A stretch of DNA of 64,000 nt from JANNUT01 sp046331425 (GCA_046331425.1 JAXLQU010000002.1:62001-126000); one strand, 5' to 3'. Positions 25,498-35,352 are shown, counted from the first letter of the stretch. A program made the numbers and translations. The notes: generated from the sequence alone by a model not told the origin.

Positions 25498-28110
25498 ATG
25501 AGCGGAGCCGAAATCTCAGCGGGGCCGGGGCGACGAACGCGCCGGCCTCGCAAGACTCGCAAGGCGGTGGTGCTGGTCGATCGCATCACTACCGCCGTGA
25601 TCAAGGTGGGTGGTATCGCGGTGATCGCCACGGTGCTGGGGATCATGGTGTACCTGACCGCCGTGGTCTGGCCGTTGTTCCGCGGCGCCCAAGTCGACCA
25701 ACGAGCCGCGTTTACCTTGCTCGATTCAAGCCGGCTCGAGAACTTGATCGAGGCGCGCGTCGATGAGTATCGGGTGATGGGAAGTGCGCTGACCCGATCG
25801 GGCGAGTTGACGGTCTTCGAAGCGCGGACCGGCAAGGTACTGACACAACGGCAGGCACTGGCGCCTTCAGCAGCGGTGACGGCCGAAGCAAGTTACGGCG
25901 ACGGCCGCTTCGCCTTGGGTCTTGCCGACGGTGGCGTGTTACTCGGTCGCCTCGACTATTCCACGTCATTTCTGGCGCCGGCCGACATTTCCGCGGCGAT
26001 GCGCCGTTTGCCTGCCGGTGGTCTGCTCGACGATGGCGAGAGCGTGATCGAGAGGAGCCCTCAGGGAGAGTTTCGACGCGTTGCTGCCACTCTCGAACTC
26101 AGCCCGCCGCTGCCGATCGACGGTTCGAATGCCGCCGTCACGCTGATCGAGTCTCGCCGCAACGGCGACGACACTCGCCTCGCCTGCTTTCGTAACGATG
26201 GGAGCTTGTCGATTGCGTCGGTGGAGTCGCGCGAGGACATGGCGACCGGGGCACAGCAACTGACCACTCGCGTGACGCCGATTCCGTTACCCGCCGACCG
26301 GCCGGCGGCGGAACCTGCGTTCGTGTTGCTCACCGCCGCAGGCGATCAGCTCTATCTCGCTTGGCCGGACGGCACCACGCTGCGATGGGAGCTGCGCGGC
26401 GAAGCGCCCGTCCTGGCCGAACGCGTCGATCTTCTGCCCGATGCCGGTACCGAACTGACGGCGCTCGCTTTCATGAGCGGTGAGCAGTCGTTGGTTGCAG
26501 GCGATTCTCGCGGCGGTCTCTTCGGGTGGTTTCGGATTCGGCGAGAGGGTGCGGGAGTCGATGGATTCGCGTTGGTCCGCGCCAAGGAGTTCGAGCCTTC
26601 CACATCCGCAATCCGTTCGATCGCTGTCTCATCGCGCGACAAAACCTTTATCGCTGGTGACGAAAGTGGCGAGATCGGAGTGCACTACCTGACCTCGGAG
26701 CAACAACTGGCCCGAGCAGCGTTGGTGCCGGCGGGACCGATCGCAGCACTGCAGTTGGGCAGCAAGAACGACGCGATCTTCGCGTTGGCACGCGATGGTC
26801 ACGCGGCGCTGTACGATCTCACGAACCCGCATCCTGGAGTCACCTTCAAGAGCATCTTCGGCAAGGTCTGGTACGAGGGGTATTCCGAGCCGACATACAC
26901 TTGGCAATCGTCGAGCGGCACCGACGACTTTGAGCCGAAGTACAGCCTGATCCCGCTGATTTTCGGGACGATGAAGGCCACGCTGTACGCGCTGTTGTTC
27001 GCCGTGCCTGTTGCCCTGGGTGCGGCGATCTACACCTCCGAGTTTCTCGACCGTCGAACCCGCGCCGTCATCAAGCCTGCGATCGAGATGATGGCCGCGC
27101 TGCCGAGCGTGGTGCTGGGGTTTGTCGCCGCGCTGGTGATGGCGCCGTTCGTCGAGCACTGGACCACGGGCGTCGTTGTTGCCTTCGTGGGCGTGCCTGC
27201 GGTGGCGCTCGGCTTCGGTTATTTATGGCAGGCGTTGCCGGCACGCTGGACGCTGCGCTGGGAGGGTTGGCCGCGGACGATCGTGATGATCGTCGTGGTT
27301 GCGTCCGGCGTCGTGGGCTTGACACGGATCGGCACGTTGCTCGAGCGCTTGATGTTCGACGCCGACTTCAAGGGTTGGCTCAACGGCACACACGGCACCG
27401 CGACTCCCGGCTTGGCGCTGATGATCTGGCCGCTGGCGATGGCGGCGATGGTGGTTGCCGATCGACGCTGGATCGAGTCGCGATTCAGTGATCTGCAGCG
27501 ACGCATCGGTCGCGAACGCACCGCCTTGCTCGAGCTGTCGAAGTACGTGGCGCTGGTTGCACTCTCGATGGGATTGGCGGCGCTGCTGGCGTCGCTCGGC
27601 GCCACCCTCGGACTGGATCCTCGCGGCTTGTTGGTCGGAACCTACGTTCAGCGCAACGCACTGATCGTTGGCTTCACGATGGGGTTCGCCGTGATTCCGA
27701 TCATCTACACCATTTCCGAGGATGCACTGACGGCGGTTCCGACATCGCTGCGGTCGGCCTCGCTCGGTTGTGGTGCTACCCGATGGCAGACCGCGATTCG
27801 CGTGGTGCTGCCGGTGGCGGTGCCCGGGATCTTCTCGGCGCTGATGGTGGGGCTCGGTCGTGCGGTCGGCGAGACGATGATCGTCTTGATGGCCGCAGGT
27901 AACACGCCGCTGATGAGCCTCAATCTTTTCGACGGGCTGCGCACGCTCTCGGCGAACATCGCGGTGGAACTCCCGGAGGCGGTCAAAGGCGGGACGTTGT
28001 ACCGCATGTTGTTCCTGGCAGCGTTGACACTGTTGTTGATGACCTTCTTGATCAACACGGTTGCCGAAGCGATTCGCCTGCGATTCCGCAAGCGGACGGC
28101 GGCACTGTGA
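25498..28110 (+). CDS. pstC: Phosphate ABC permease PstC, long form
   Basis: 870 residues, far longer than the ~320 of the E. coli protein. TM1 lies near residues 33-58. A large periplasmic insert (about 60-480) has repeated short blades (FALGLADGGVLLGRLDY, LYLAWPDGTTLRWEL, FIAGDESGEIGVHYL) suggesting a WD40-like propeller. The binding-protein-dependent permease core follows from about 490, with the EAA-type loop (PTSLRSASLGCGATRWQTAIRVVLPVAVPGIFSALMVGLGRAVGETM) that contacts PstB. Long PstC proteins with an extracytoplasmic insert are known in pseudomonads. The insert may gate transport or signal to the kinase. The gene overlaps pstA by four bases. Confidence 0.92.
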   Translation: MSGAEISAGPGRRTRRPRKTRKAVVLVDRITTAVIKVGGIAVIATVLGIMVYLTAVVWPLFRGAQVDQRAAFTLLDSSRLENLIEARVDEYRVMGSALTRSGELTVFEARTGKVLTQRQALAPSAAVTAEASYGDGRFALGLADGGVLLGRLDYSTSFLAPADISAAMRRLPAGGLLDDGESVIERSPQGEFRRVAATLELSPPLPIDGSNAAVTLIESRRNGDDTRLACFRNDGSLSIASVESREDMATGAQQLTTRVTPIPLPADRPAAEPAFVLLTAAGDQLYLAWPDGTTLRWELRGEAPVLAERVDLLPDAGTELTALAFMSGEQSLVAGDSRGGLFGWFRIRREGAGVDGFALVRAKEFEPSTSAIRSIAVSSRDKTFIAGDESGEIGVHYLTSEQQLARAALVPAGPIAALQLGSKNDAIFALARDGHAALYDLTNPHPGVTFKSIFGKVWYEGYSEPTYTWQSSSGTDDFEPKYSLIPLIFGTMKATLYALLFAVPVALGAAIYTSEFLDRRTRAVIKPAIEMMAALPSVVLGFVAALVMAPFVEHWTTGVVVAFVGVPAVALGFGYLWQALPARWTLRWEGWPRTIVMIVVVASGVVGLTRIGTLLERLMFDADFKGWLNGTHGTATPGLALMIWPLAMAAMVVADRRWIESRFSDLQRRIGRERTALLELSKYVALVALSMGLAALLASLGATLGLDPRGLLVGTYVQRNALIVGFTMGFAVIPIIYTISEDALTAVPTSLRSASLGCGATRWQTAIRVVLPVAVPGIFSALMVGLGRAVGETMIVLMAAGNTPLMSLNLFDGLRTLSANIAVELPEAVKGGTLYRMLFLAALTLLLMTFLINTVAEAIRLRFRKRTAAL

Positions 28111-29924
28111 GCAGCAACGCCAAAGCCGCAGGGAGTCAGCCCGCGCACGAGGTTCCGTCCGAGCGTGGAGAACTGGCCGAGCACTCTCAGTCCTCATCGC
28201 GGCGCAAAGGCTCGACGGCGCGGCACACATCGCTTGCGGCCCGTGGCGAACCGTATGTCTGGTTGACCGGAGCAGGGTTGGGCGCAGCCGTGCTGATGAT
28301 CGTCGGGCTGTTGTCGATGGTTGCCGTACGAGGCGCGACCACGTTCTGGCCCAAGCCGATCATCGAGTTGACGTTGAATTCGGGCGAAAAAGTCCTGGGT
28401 GAGGTCACCCGCTCCGAAAGTTTCGCGGTAGCCGCCGAGCAACTCTCCGAGTTGCCCGAAGCGACGCAAAAAACCATCGCCGACAACGGAGGCCGAAGCC
28501 GACGCCGCTTGATTCGTACCGGCAACTACGACCTCTACGGCGACGATTTCAAGTGGGTACCCGACTACCTGGTGGCGTCGGAGCGAACACCGCGCGACGC
28601 CTGGCTGCTGGAACGTCGCGAGTGGGGTCCGGCATTCGGCTTCCCTGAACAGTTGACACAAGGTGACGGCACTGCGGTGACCGGCCCCGACGCGATTCGA
28701 TCGCTCTGGCCCTCGGTTCTCGAGCGGCAGCAGAAAAACTTCGAGCAGGTTCGCCGCTACGAGAAGTACGAAATCGGCAACGTCAACCGCGAGCTGGAGG
28801 CCGCGCGGCTCCAGGCTCGGCGCATGGAATTGCAGCACGGAGAAGGTTCCGCCGAGCATCGGCAGGCGGTTGAAGAGGCGGCGCGCACGGAAACACGCGT
28901 GCAACCGGAGTTCGATCGTTTGCGCACCATGATCGACGACCTCAGAGCCGACGAAGAGCGTTATCGACTCGTGCTGCGAGAGGCCAACGGCAAGTTGGTG
29001 CCCGAGAGTCCGAGCCGTGGCGAGTCGCCACTGATGGTCGCCCAGGTCGTGCGTGCCGTTGCTGCCAACCAACTCGGACCGATGCAAAAGCTCGGTGTTT
29101 ATCTTTCGCGCTGGAAAGAGTTCCTGACCGACGAGCCGCGCGAAGCCAACACCGAAGGGGGCGTGCTGCCGGCAATCTTCGGCACACTGCTGATGACGCT
29201 GTTGATGTCGATCGCGGTCGGGCCGCTCGGAGTGCTCACCGCGCTTTACCTGCGCGAGTACGCCAAGCAGGGGACGCTCGTGTCCGCGGTGCGGATCGCG
29301 GTCAACAACCTGGCCGGTGTGCCGTCGATTGTCTTCGGTGTCTTCGGCTTGGGGTTCTTCTGCTACGTCCTGGGGGGCAAGATCGACGAGCTGTTCTATG
29401 CCGAGAAGCTCCCTTCGCCCACGTTCGGTACGGGCGGCATCATGTGGGCCTCGCTGACGCTGGCGTTGCTGACCGTCCCGGTCGTGATCGTGGCCACGGA
29501 AGAGGCGCTGGCGGCGGTGCCGCGCAGTTTGCGCGAAGGTTCCTTCGCCTGCGGCGCCAGCAAGTGGCAGACCATTTGGCGCATCGTCATCCCGCGAGCG
29601 ATGCCGGGGATCATGACCGGTTTGATACTTGCGATGGCTCGCGGCGCGGGGGAGGTTGCGCCGCTGATGATCACCGGCGTCGTCAAGTTGGCCCCGGAAC
29701 TGCCGGTTGACGGGACGTTCCCGTTTCTGCACTTCGAGCGCAGTTTCATGCACCTCGGTTTTCACATCTTCGATGTCGGCTTTCAGTCGCGCAATTCAGA
29801 AGCCGCCAAGCCGATGGTGTTCACCACCACGCTGCTGTTGATCACCGTGATCGCTTTGCTCAATATGGCGGCGATCCAGTTGCGCAACCGCCTCCGCCGC
29901 CGCTACAAGTCGGCGAGTTTTTAG
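28107..29924 (+). CDS. pstA: Phosphate ABC permease PstA, long form
   Basis: 605 residues with a GTG start overlapping the pstC stop. A polar ~45-residue N-terminus and TM1 (about 52-73) are followed by an extended periplasmic region (about 75-345) with a charged coiled-coil-like stretch (REWGPAFGF; ELEAARLQARRMELQ). The permease core begins near 350 (GVLPAIFGTLLMTLLMSIAVGPLGV) and has the PstB-docking loop PRSLREGSFACGASKWQTIWRIVIPRAMPGI. Both PstC and PstA carry matching large extracytoplasmic parts, which presumably interact. Confidence 0.92.
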   Translation: MSSNAKAAGSQPAHEVPSERGELAEHSQSSSRRKGSTARHTSLAARGEPYVWLTGAGLGAAVLMIVGLLSMVAVRGATTFWPKPIIELTLNSGEKVLGEVTRSESFAVAAEQLSELPEATQKTIADNGGRSRRRLIRTGNYDLYGDDFKWVPDYLVASERTPRDAWLLERREWGPAFGFPEQLTQGDGTAVTGPDAIRSLWPSVLERQQKNFEQVRRYEKYEIGNVNRELEAARLQARRMELQHGEGSAEHRQAVEEAARTETRVQPEFDRLRTMIDDLRADEERYRLVLREANGKLVPESPSRGESPLMVAQVVRAVAANQLGPMQKLGVYLSRWKEFLTDEPREANTEGGVLPAIFGTLLMTLLMSIAVGPLGVLTALYLREYAKQGTLVSAVRIAVNNLAGVPSIVFGVFGLGFFCYVLGGKIDELFYAEKLPSPTFGTGGIMWASLTLALLTVPVVIVATEEALAAVPRSLREGSFACGASKWQTIWRIVIPRAMPGIMTGLILAMARGAGEVAPLMITGVVKLAPELPVDGTFPFLHFERSFMHLGFHIFDVGFQSRNSEAAKPMVFTTTLLLITVIALLNMAAIQLRNRLRRRYKSASF

Positions 29925-29935
29925 AGAAGCGACGA

Positions 29936-30805
29936 ATGTCGACGAGGGCCCTCGTGAGTGACGCGCAGATCAGGCCGGTGAGTACCGACGATGCGGCCAT
30001 CTCGGCAGGACAAGCCGACTTGCCGCTGATTCATCCCGAGGTCTACGCCGAAGACCCTGTACTCGAGATCGAGCGGTTCAGCCTGTTCTACGGCGCGAAC
30101 CAGGCGCTGCACTCGGTCACCATGCCGGTGGCCCGGGGCAAGGTGACCGCCTTGATCGGACCGTCGGGCTGCGGCAAGTCGACGCTGATCCGATCGGTCA
30201 ATCGCATGAACGACTTGGTCGATGGCGTGCGGATCGAAGGCGAGATGCGCGTCAACGGCGACTCGGTCTATGGCCCACGGGTCGATGTCATCGACCTGCG
30301 CAAGCGAATGGGGATGGTGTTCCAGAAGTCCAACCCGTTTCCGATGTCGATCTACGAGAACGTGATCTACTCGCTCCGCATCGATGGCATCAACAAGCGC
30401 AGCCTGTTGGACGAGACAGTCGAGAGATCGCTCAAGGGTGCTGCGTTGTGGGAGGAGGCCAAGGATCGGCTTCACGCCAGCGCACTGGAGCTGTCGGGCG
30501 GCCAACAGCAGCGGCTGTGCATCGCTCGCGCCATCGCCGCCGATCCTGAGGTTTTGCTGATGGACGAGCCGTGCTCTGCCTTGGATCCAATCGCCACCGC
30601 GAAGGTCGAGGAATTGATCTTCTCGCTGCGCGGTGAGTACACGGTCTTGATCGTGACCCACAACATGCAGCAGGCCGCCCGCGTCTCCGACTACACCGCA
30701 TTGATGTACCTGGGTCGTTTGGTCGAATACGGCCCCACCAAAACGCTGTTCCTGAAGCCGGGCCGCAGGCAGACCGAGGACTACGTCACCGGTCGCTTCG
30801 GGTAG
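29936..30805 (+). CDS. pstB: Phosphate ABC transporter ATPase PstB
   Basis: 289 residues. ABC ATPase motifs are complete: Walker A GPSGCGKST, Q-loop MVFQKSNPFPMSIYENV, signature LELSGGQQQRLCIARA, Walker B VLLMDEPCSALDP and H-loop VTHNMQQAARVSDY. The SNPFPMSIYENV stretch is diagnostic of PstB. It has about 35 extra N-terminal residues compared with E. coli; an internal start is possible but the ATG used lies 12 bases after pstA. It powers phosphate import through PstC and PstA. Confidence 0.96.
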   Translation: MSTRALVSDAQIRPVSTDDAAISAGQADLPLIHPEVYAEDPVLEIERFSLFYGANQALHSVTMPVARGKVTALIGPSGCGKSTLIRSVNRMNDLVDGVRIEGEMRVNGDSVYGPRVDVIDLRKRMGMVFQKSNPFPMSIYENVIYSLRIDGINKRSLLDETVERSLKGAALWEEAKDRLHASALELSGGQQQRLCIARAIAADPEVLLMDEPCSALDPIATAKVEELIFSLRGEYTVLIVTHNMQQAARVSDYTALMYLGRLVEYGPTKTLFLKPGRRQTEDYVTGRFG

Positions 30806-30831
30806 GCGGTTGAGGGTAGAGTCCCCGACCC

Positions 30832-31500
30832 ATGGAACGCACACTGCGGCACTTCGAGGAGTTGGAAGAGAACCTGTCGCAGCGGTTGAGCGAGATGGGA
30901 CGGCTCGTCTTGGGTTGCCTCGACGACGCCGTCACGGCGCTGCGTGCGCGCGATGCGCACTTGGCTCAGGACGTGGTGCGTCGCGATGCGAGCATCGATG
31001 CGCTGGAAAACGAAATCGACGATCGTTCCCTCGATCTGATCTTGCTGCACCAGGTGGTGGCGGGCGATCTGCGGTTGGCGCTCGCCGCCGCAAAGCTATC
31101 GCCTGAGTTGGAGCGGATGGGTGATCTTGCCTCCAGCATCGCCCTGCGTGCGGCGGAGCTTGCCGGCGAGGCTTCGCAAGCGCCGCCCGCGGGTCTGTTT
31201 ACGATGGCCACCAAGGTGCGCGCGATGGTGCAAGACGCGCTGCACGGTCTGATCACTCGCGATGTATCGTTGGCGCGGGCGGTGATTGGCGAGGAGGACA
31301 TCATCGATGCCACGTTGGAGTCGCTGTTCCGCGCTTCGCTGTCGTTCATGATCGAAGATCCCCGCGCGATCCGCGCCTCGCTCCGGCACGTGATGATCGC
31401 CAAGTACTTGGAGCAGATCGGCGATGGCGCGGTGGCGATCGCAGAGCATTCGATCTACCTCGTCGAAGGCCGCAACGTCCGGCATCACCATGGACGGTGA
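30832..31500 (+). CDS. phoU: Phosphate regulator PhoU
   Basis: 222 residues, two three-helix bundles. The family's metal-binding E/D-x-x-x-D patterns are present in each half (IDALENEIDDRSLDLILLHQVVAGDLRLALAA and ERMGDLA; LEQIGDGAVAIAEHSIYLVEG). It couples Pst transport state to the phosphate histidine kinase and represses the regulon when phosphate is plentiful. It is the last gene of pstSCAB-phoU, followed by a convergent cytochrome gene. Confidence 0.93.
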   Translation: MERTLRHFEELEENLSQRLSEMGRLVLGCLDDAVTALRARDAHLAQDVVRRDASIDALENEIDDRSLDLILLHQVVAGDLRLALAAAKLSPELERMGDLASSIALRAAELAGEASQAPPAGLFTMATKVRAMVQDALHGLITRDVSLARAVIGEEDIIDATLESLFRASLSFMIEDPRAIRASLRHVMIAKYLEQIGDGAVAIAEHSIYLVEGRNVRHHHGR

Positions 31501-31570
31501 CGTTCGGATCTGGCCGCAGGGCTGTACGCGGTTTGCCGTTCGTGACCCGAGGCTTGTTGCCCGTGGCGAT

Positions 31571-32758
31571 CTACCGCGCCAAGTCCCGCAGCGTCGCGAG
31601 TGATCGTTCGGTTCCTTCCTGCAATGACGCTCCACCGGAACCGGAGTGCAAAAAGTAGACGCGACTCTCGTAGCGCTTCAGGCACCGACGTGCCTCGTTG
31701 GTATGTGGCGCCTGGCGAATGCAGGCCTCGTAGTACTGCTCCGGGAGAAACGCTTGGCCGGGGTCGGCGAGCAGTTCGTGGGCCATTCCTCCGATCCGCA
31801 GCGCCTCGGCCGCAGCGGTTGCTGTTGCTCCCGCGGCGAGCGCGCTGTGAGCGCTCGCGCTCGCTCGCAAGAACAACACGTCTGCATCGTGATCCATCGG
31901 GAACTGCTGCTGCGCGAGCGCGGCGTCCAACTGCTTGCGCGCGGATGCCAACCAGCGGGCGGCGTCACGCGGCGCGTCACGCCGTTCGGCACTCCAGGTG
32001 GTGATTGTCTTTCTCCACGTCTTGAACCGCTCGACCAGGAAGGGCGGTGCTCCCGGTATCGCCAACGCCGCATCGAGCAACTCAGCAGCACGCTGCGGAT
32101 CGCTCTGGACCCCAACCGCAACATCGAGCCCGCGCCGCACAGCGCGTTGCCAACTCAGCACTTGGTGCGCGGCCAGATCGGGATCGCGCACCAAACCAAG
32201 ATAGATCTTCAGAGCACGGTCGAACTGCCGGGTTGCGGCGAAGTAGTCGGCACGCTCCGTTAGGCCAAGGCTCGGGGGCGGTGGAGACGGCGTGAAGGCC
32301 GAGTGATTCGATCCGTCTTTGCTGCGCGTGTGACAGGCCACGCACTGCTCGATGGTGCTGCGCAGGATCGCGCGCGCGGCATCGTATTGCTCGGCCTTTG
32401 CAGCGACCACGGCTTGCTGGGCCTGACTGACCAACGAGGCGCTGAAGATCGCGAGGGTCGGATCGACCCCGCTCGCCGGTTGCGTCGCGTCTGCGGGCGC
32501 GATCGTATGTGCCAGTGCAGCGAACTGCTCACTGGCGGTGCACAGCGTGGCGATGTCGGCGGTGGCCGGCACATCCGTTCTTACCAGTACCGACAGCAGC
32601 CGTTCGAGCACCTGTGTCAGCGCCTGCATCTTCACCGAGAGAACCGAAGGCTCGTCCTGCGTCCAGGTCACTCGATCGGCGACCAAAAGCGCGAGTGGCG
32701 CGGCAACGAGCAGCAACCAACCTCGGCTCGGGCGATGACCACGCTTCGTGTTGCTCAT
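31571..32758 (-). CDS. Membrane-anchored cytochrome c'-like protein with helical C-terminal domain
   Basis: 395 residues, starting at MSNTKRGHRP with GGGAG upstream. An uncleaved or signal helix (about 13-28) is followed by a four-helix-bundle-like segment (about 38-150) whose last helix carries a single heme-attachment site C-V-A-C-H (139-143), the layout of cytochrome c'. The remaining ~240 residues are Ala-rich amphipathic helices of TPR-like character (DYFAATRQFDRALKIYLGL) without further heme motifs. Its start overlaps the end of an upstream cytochrome c remnant by four bases, indicating an original two-gene redox unit. Confidence 0.7.
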   Translation of the reverse strand: MSNTKRGHRPSRGWLLLVAAPLALLVADRVTWTQDEPSVLSVKMQALTQVLERLLSVLVRTDVPATADIATLCTASEQFAALAHTIAPADATQPASGVDPTLAIFSASLVSQAQQAVVAAKAEQYDAARAILRSTIEQCVACHTRSKDGSNHSAFTPSPPPPSLGLTERADYFAATRQFDRALKIYLGLVRDPDLAAHQVLSWQRAVRRGLDVAVGVQSDPQRAAELLDAALAIPGAPPFLVERFKTWRKTITTWSAERRDAPRDAARWLASARKQLDAALAQQQFPMDHDADVLFLRASASAHSALAAGATATAAAEALRIGGMAHELLADPGQAFLPEQYYEACIRQAPHTNEARRCLKRYESRVYFLHSGSGGASLQEGTERSLATLRDLAR

Positions 32759-32995
32759 GGCTTGGCTCCCGGCTGTGGATTGGGCGGCAACGACTGGATC
32801 GATTCGAGGTAGAGCCTCAACTGCAAGATCCGCCCCCGTACCATGTCCTCCTGATCGGCATCGCTGCCGACCTCGCGCAGCGACAAACCCCAGACCGGCA
32901 TCTCGCGCGCACCGTGCACCCTGCGCGAATGCCGCGTCGATGACACTCATCACGGGCAGCAGCAGGTCAGCGTGGACGATTCGAGAGGTTTGCAT
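32755..32995 (-). pseudogene. Cytochrome c-like remnant, frameshifted and lacking the heme site
   Basis: An ATG with a good ribosome site (GGAGGT, three bases upstream) opens MQTSRIVHADLLLPVMSVID. The family's continuation, G-R-x-x-x-R-R-V-H-G-A-R-E-M-P-V-W-G, is found in a different frame just downstream (near 32,930) and runs to GRILQLRLYLESIQ and a stop overlapping the next start. V-I-D-G-R...HG-x-REMPVWG...YLESIQ is the C-terminal half of small class I cytochromes c with the axial Met in MPVWG. No CxxCH can be found upstream in any frame. It is either a decayed gene (frameshift plus truncation) or a sequencing error combined with an unusual start. Confidence 0.6.
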
Positions 32996-33150
32996 CGGAC
33001 CTCCGTGATCAGCCTAGCCCCATCGCTCGACTCGCTGAGCAAACCTCTGTCAATCGGGCGATGGAGCAGCGGCTCGTCGAACACCACGGCAGTTGAACGG
33101 CTCCTCGGTCAGGCTGCGGTGCCGAGTCTCCGCGCCTCTTGCGGCACCCG

Positions 33151-35352
33151 TCAGGGACAGAGCGCCGGCCGCTCCGAGCCATCACTCCTGGCGCCGAAAG
33201 TCCCGGGGCCGCCACACCCGGCGTCACGCGCTCGCACCAAGTACAGGTAGCCGTCACCCGCGGCCGGTATCGAGAGGTCGGTAAAGACGGTTTGCGTCAG
33301 CCCGGTCGCCAAACAAGCACCGAAGTCCTGCGTCGACACGAGCGAAGACAGCGCGCCTCGCGACAGGTCGTACCCATCCGCAAGCGTCAGGCTGGTCCAA
33401 AGCAATGTCACGTGGTCTTGTAGGTCCAGCGCCGCGACCTCACCCGGTCGACCCTGCGACGGATCCAGCGGTGCGCAGTCGAGTGCGTCCGCGAGCGAGT
33501 CGTTGTCATCGTCCGGATCGCACGCGTCGCCGAGAGTATCCAGGTCGGCATCGCCTTGCGCGCCGTTGGCCACGGTCACGCAGTTGTCGTTGCGATCGGG
33601 CACACCGTCGGCATCGGCATCGTCGAGAACGATCCTGCCGGCCGACACCTTGAGCACCCAATTGTCTTCGTCGAACAGTACGTCGGTCGGTGCTTGAGCG
33701 GTGTCGAAGGTGAAGTCCTGATCGAGCTGATTGTTGTCGACCGTTCGTCGCTGGTTGCCGGAGGGAAGAACCAAAGTAACCTGCAACGGCATGCGAAACA
33801 GACCCGCGTTGGTCTGTATTTGTCGCACGCGCAGCGTGGTTCGGAACGTCCCGGCGCCGCGATCGGCGACCGCAAAGCCGTACTGGTAGTCAGGGCTGTT
33901 GACACCGTACACCCACTGATCGAAGAACCACTGCAGCGACGCGCCGTGCCGCGCTTCGAGCGTCGCTTGGTATTGCGCGGTGTTGCCGACGCCGTCCTTG
34001 TGTGCCGCGTACCAGTCGCGCCAAGCCAAGAAAAACGCGGTGTCGCCAAGTACCCAGCGGGACATGTGGTTCACCCACGCCCCCTTGTCGTAAACGGTCG
34101 TGCCGAACAGATCGAGCGGGTTGTAGACCGGCCCATCGAAGCTCGAGCGATAGAAAGAGTTCATGTACGCCTTGTAGTTGGAAAAACCTCCGATCTGCTC
34201 TGCCCACAGACTCTCGGAGTAGCTGGCGAATCCCTCGTTCAGCCAGACGTCGCGCCACGACTGTGGGCTGACGGAATCTCCCCACCACTGATGCGAAAGC
34301 TCGTGAGCAATCACGTAGTCGTTGCCGTGGCCGCCATCGACCAACAGGTACCCGTAGCTGGTGTTGGTGCTGTGTTCCATCGCGCCGCTGAACGGGAAGG
34401 TGGAGTGACCGTACTTATCCTCTACGAACGGGTACTCACCGAACTTCTGCGCGTAAAAACCGATCATCTGCGGGGTCGGCTTGAAGCTCTCTTGCGCTTC
34501 GGTTCGCAACTCGCTGTAGACGTAGTGTTCAACCGGCATCGTGCCGCCGGCGAGCGGCGTGTACGTGTCGGTGACCTTGACGTAGTTGGTTCCGGCTACG
34601 CTCACCAAGTAAGAGGTCAGCGGGTGGGTTGGTTTCCATTTGTAGCGTTTACGACTGTTGGCCAGATTCTCGGTACCGATCAGCTTGCCGTTGCCGGTCG
34701 CGATCCAAGTCGACGGAACGGTCCACCATTCCTCCACCATCGCCTTGTCGTCGGGGCGGTCCTTGCTCGGCCACCACGTGCGTGCGCCATCAGGCTCGGA
34801 AAGCGACCAGACCATGTTCTTTTGACTGGGGGGATAGATGTACTTGTTCCAACCGAACGAGCCAAAGCCGGTCGATTGCGGCACGCCCGAGTAGGTGACC
34901 TTGATTTCGAACGGCTCACCGGCGCCAAAGCTGCGGTCGAGCGTAACGTCCAGCAAGTTGCTGCCTCGCGAGAAAGAGAGTGGTTGTGTTCCTCGAACGA
35001 CCTGCGAAACGGTGAGGTTGTCGAACAGATCCAAAACCACGTGTGTCAACCCAGCGCCCAACGACGTGGCGCTGATCGTGACCGAACCGGTGACGGTCTG
35101 ACTGGATGGAATGAACTCCAGGTCGAGGAAGTAGCGCGTCACGTCGAAGAGGTCTTGGTTGGCATCGGCAGCGAGCTGTTTGGGGGATTGCGGCCCAGGA
35201 AGCAACGGGGCGTTGGACCCTCCTTTGCGTAGTGCATCGCGCTGCGCCTGTGTCGGAATCGGAGGGAGCGGCGTTGGTGACTCGGCGCCGACGGTCGTGA
35301 CGGCCAGCAAGAGGCAGCTTGAAAACAGTAACGAACGAGCGCGGGAGTTCAT
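33151..35352 (-). CDS. Secreted M1-family zinc aminopeptidase with TSP3 and Fn3-like C-terminus
   Basis: 733 residues. A signal peptide (cleavage near GA-ES) precedes an N-terminal beta domain (about 65-260) and a gluzincin catalytic domain with H350-E-L-S-H354 and E373 (LNEGFASY), the HExxH-18-E zinc site. The substrate loop reads GAMEH, a variant of the usual GAMEN. A calcium-binding TSP3 segment near 605-650 (DADADGVPDRNDNC, DPDDDNDSLAD) leads to the same ~90-residue Fn3-like end module found in the other secreted proteins (YLYLVRARD...GSERPALCP). It is likely an extracellular or surface peptidase scavenging amino acids. It has no operon partner. Confidence 0.88.
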   Translation of the reverse strand: MNSRARSLLFSSCLLLAVTTVGAESPTPLPPIPTQAQRDALRKGGSNAPLLPGPQSPKQLAADANQDLFDVTRYFLDLEFIPSSQTVTGSVTISATSLGAGLTHVVLDLFDNLTVSQVVRGTQPLSFSRGSNLLDVTLDRSFGAGEPFEIKVTYSGVPQSTGFGSFGWNKYIYPPSQKNMVWSLSEPDGARTWWPSKDRPDDKAMVEEWWTVPSTWIATGNGKLIGTENLANSRKRYKWKPTHPLTSYLVSVAGTNYVKVTDTYTPLAGGTMPVEHYVYSELRTEAQESFKPTPQMIGFYAQKFGEYPFVEDKYGHSTFPFSGAMEHSTNTSYGYLLVDGGHGNDYVIAHELSHQWWGDSVSPQSWRDVWLNEGFASYSESLWAEQIGGFSNYKAYMNSFYRSSFDGPVYNPLDLFGTTVYDKGAWVNHMSRWVLGDTAFFLAWRDWYAAHKDGVGNTAQYQATLEARHGASLQWFFDQWVYGVNSPDYQYGFAVADRGAGTFRTTLRVRQIQTNAGLFRMPLQVTLVLPSGNQRRTVDNNQLDQDFTFDTAQAPTDVLFDEDNWVLKVSAGRIVLDDADADGVPDRNDNCVTVANGAQGDADLDTLGDACDPDDDNDSLADALDCAPLDPSQGRPGEVAALDLQDHVTLLWTSLTLADGYDLSRGALSSLVSTQDFGACLATGLTQTVFTDLSIPAAGDGYLYLVRARDAGCGGPGTFGARSDGSERPALCP

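Noticed and set aside
31571..32995. 474-residue version of the cytochrome c'-like protein
   Set aside because: The extra 79 residues run out of frame through the cytochrome c remnant; the ATG at 32758 has a ribosome site and a four-base overlap with that remnant.
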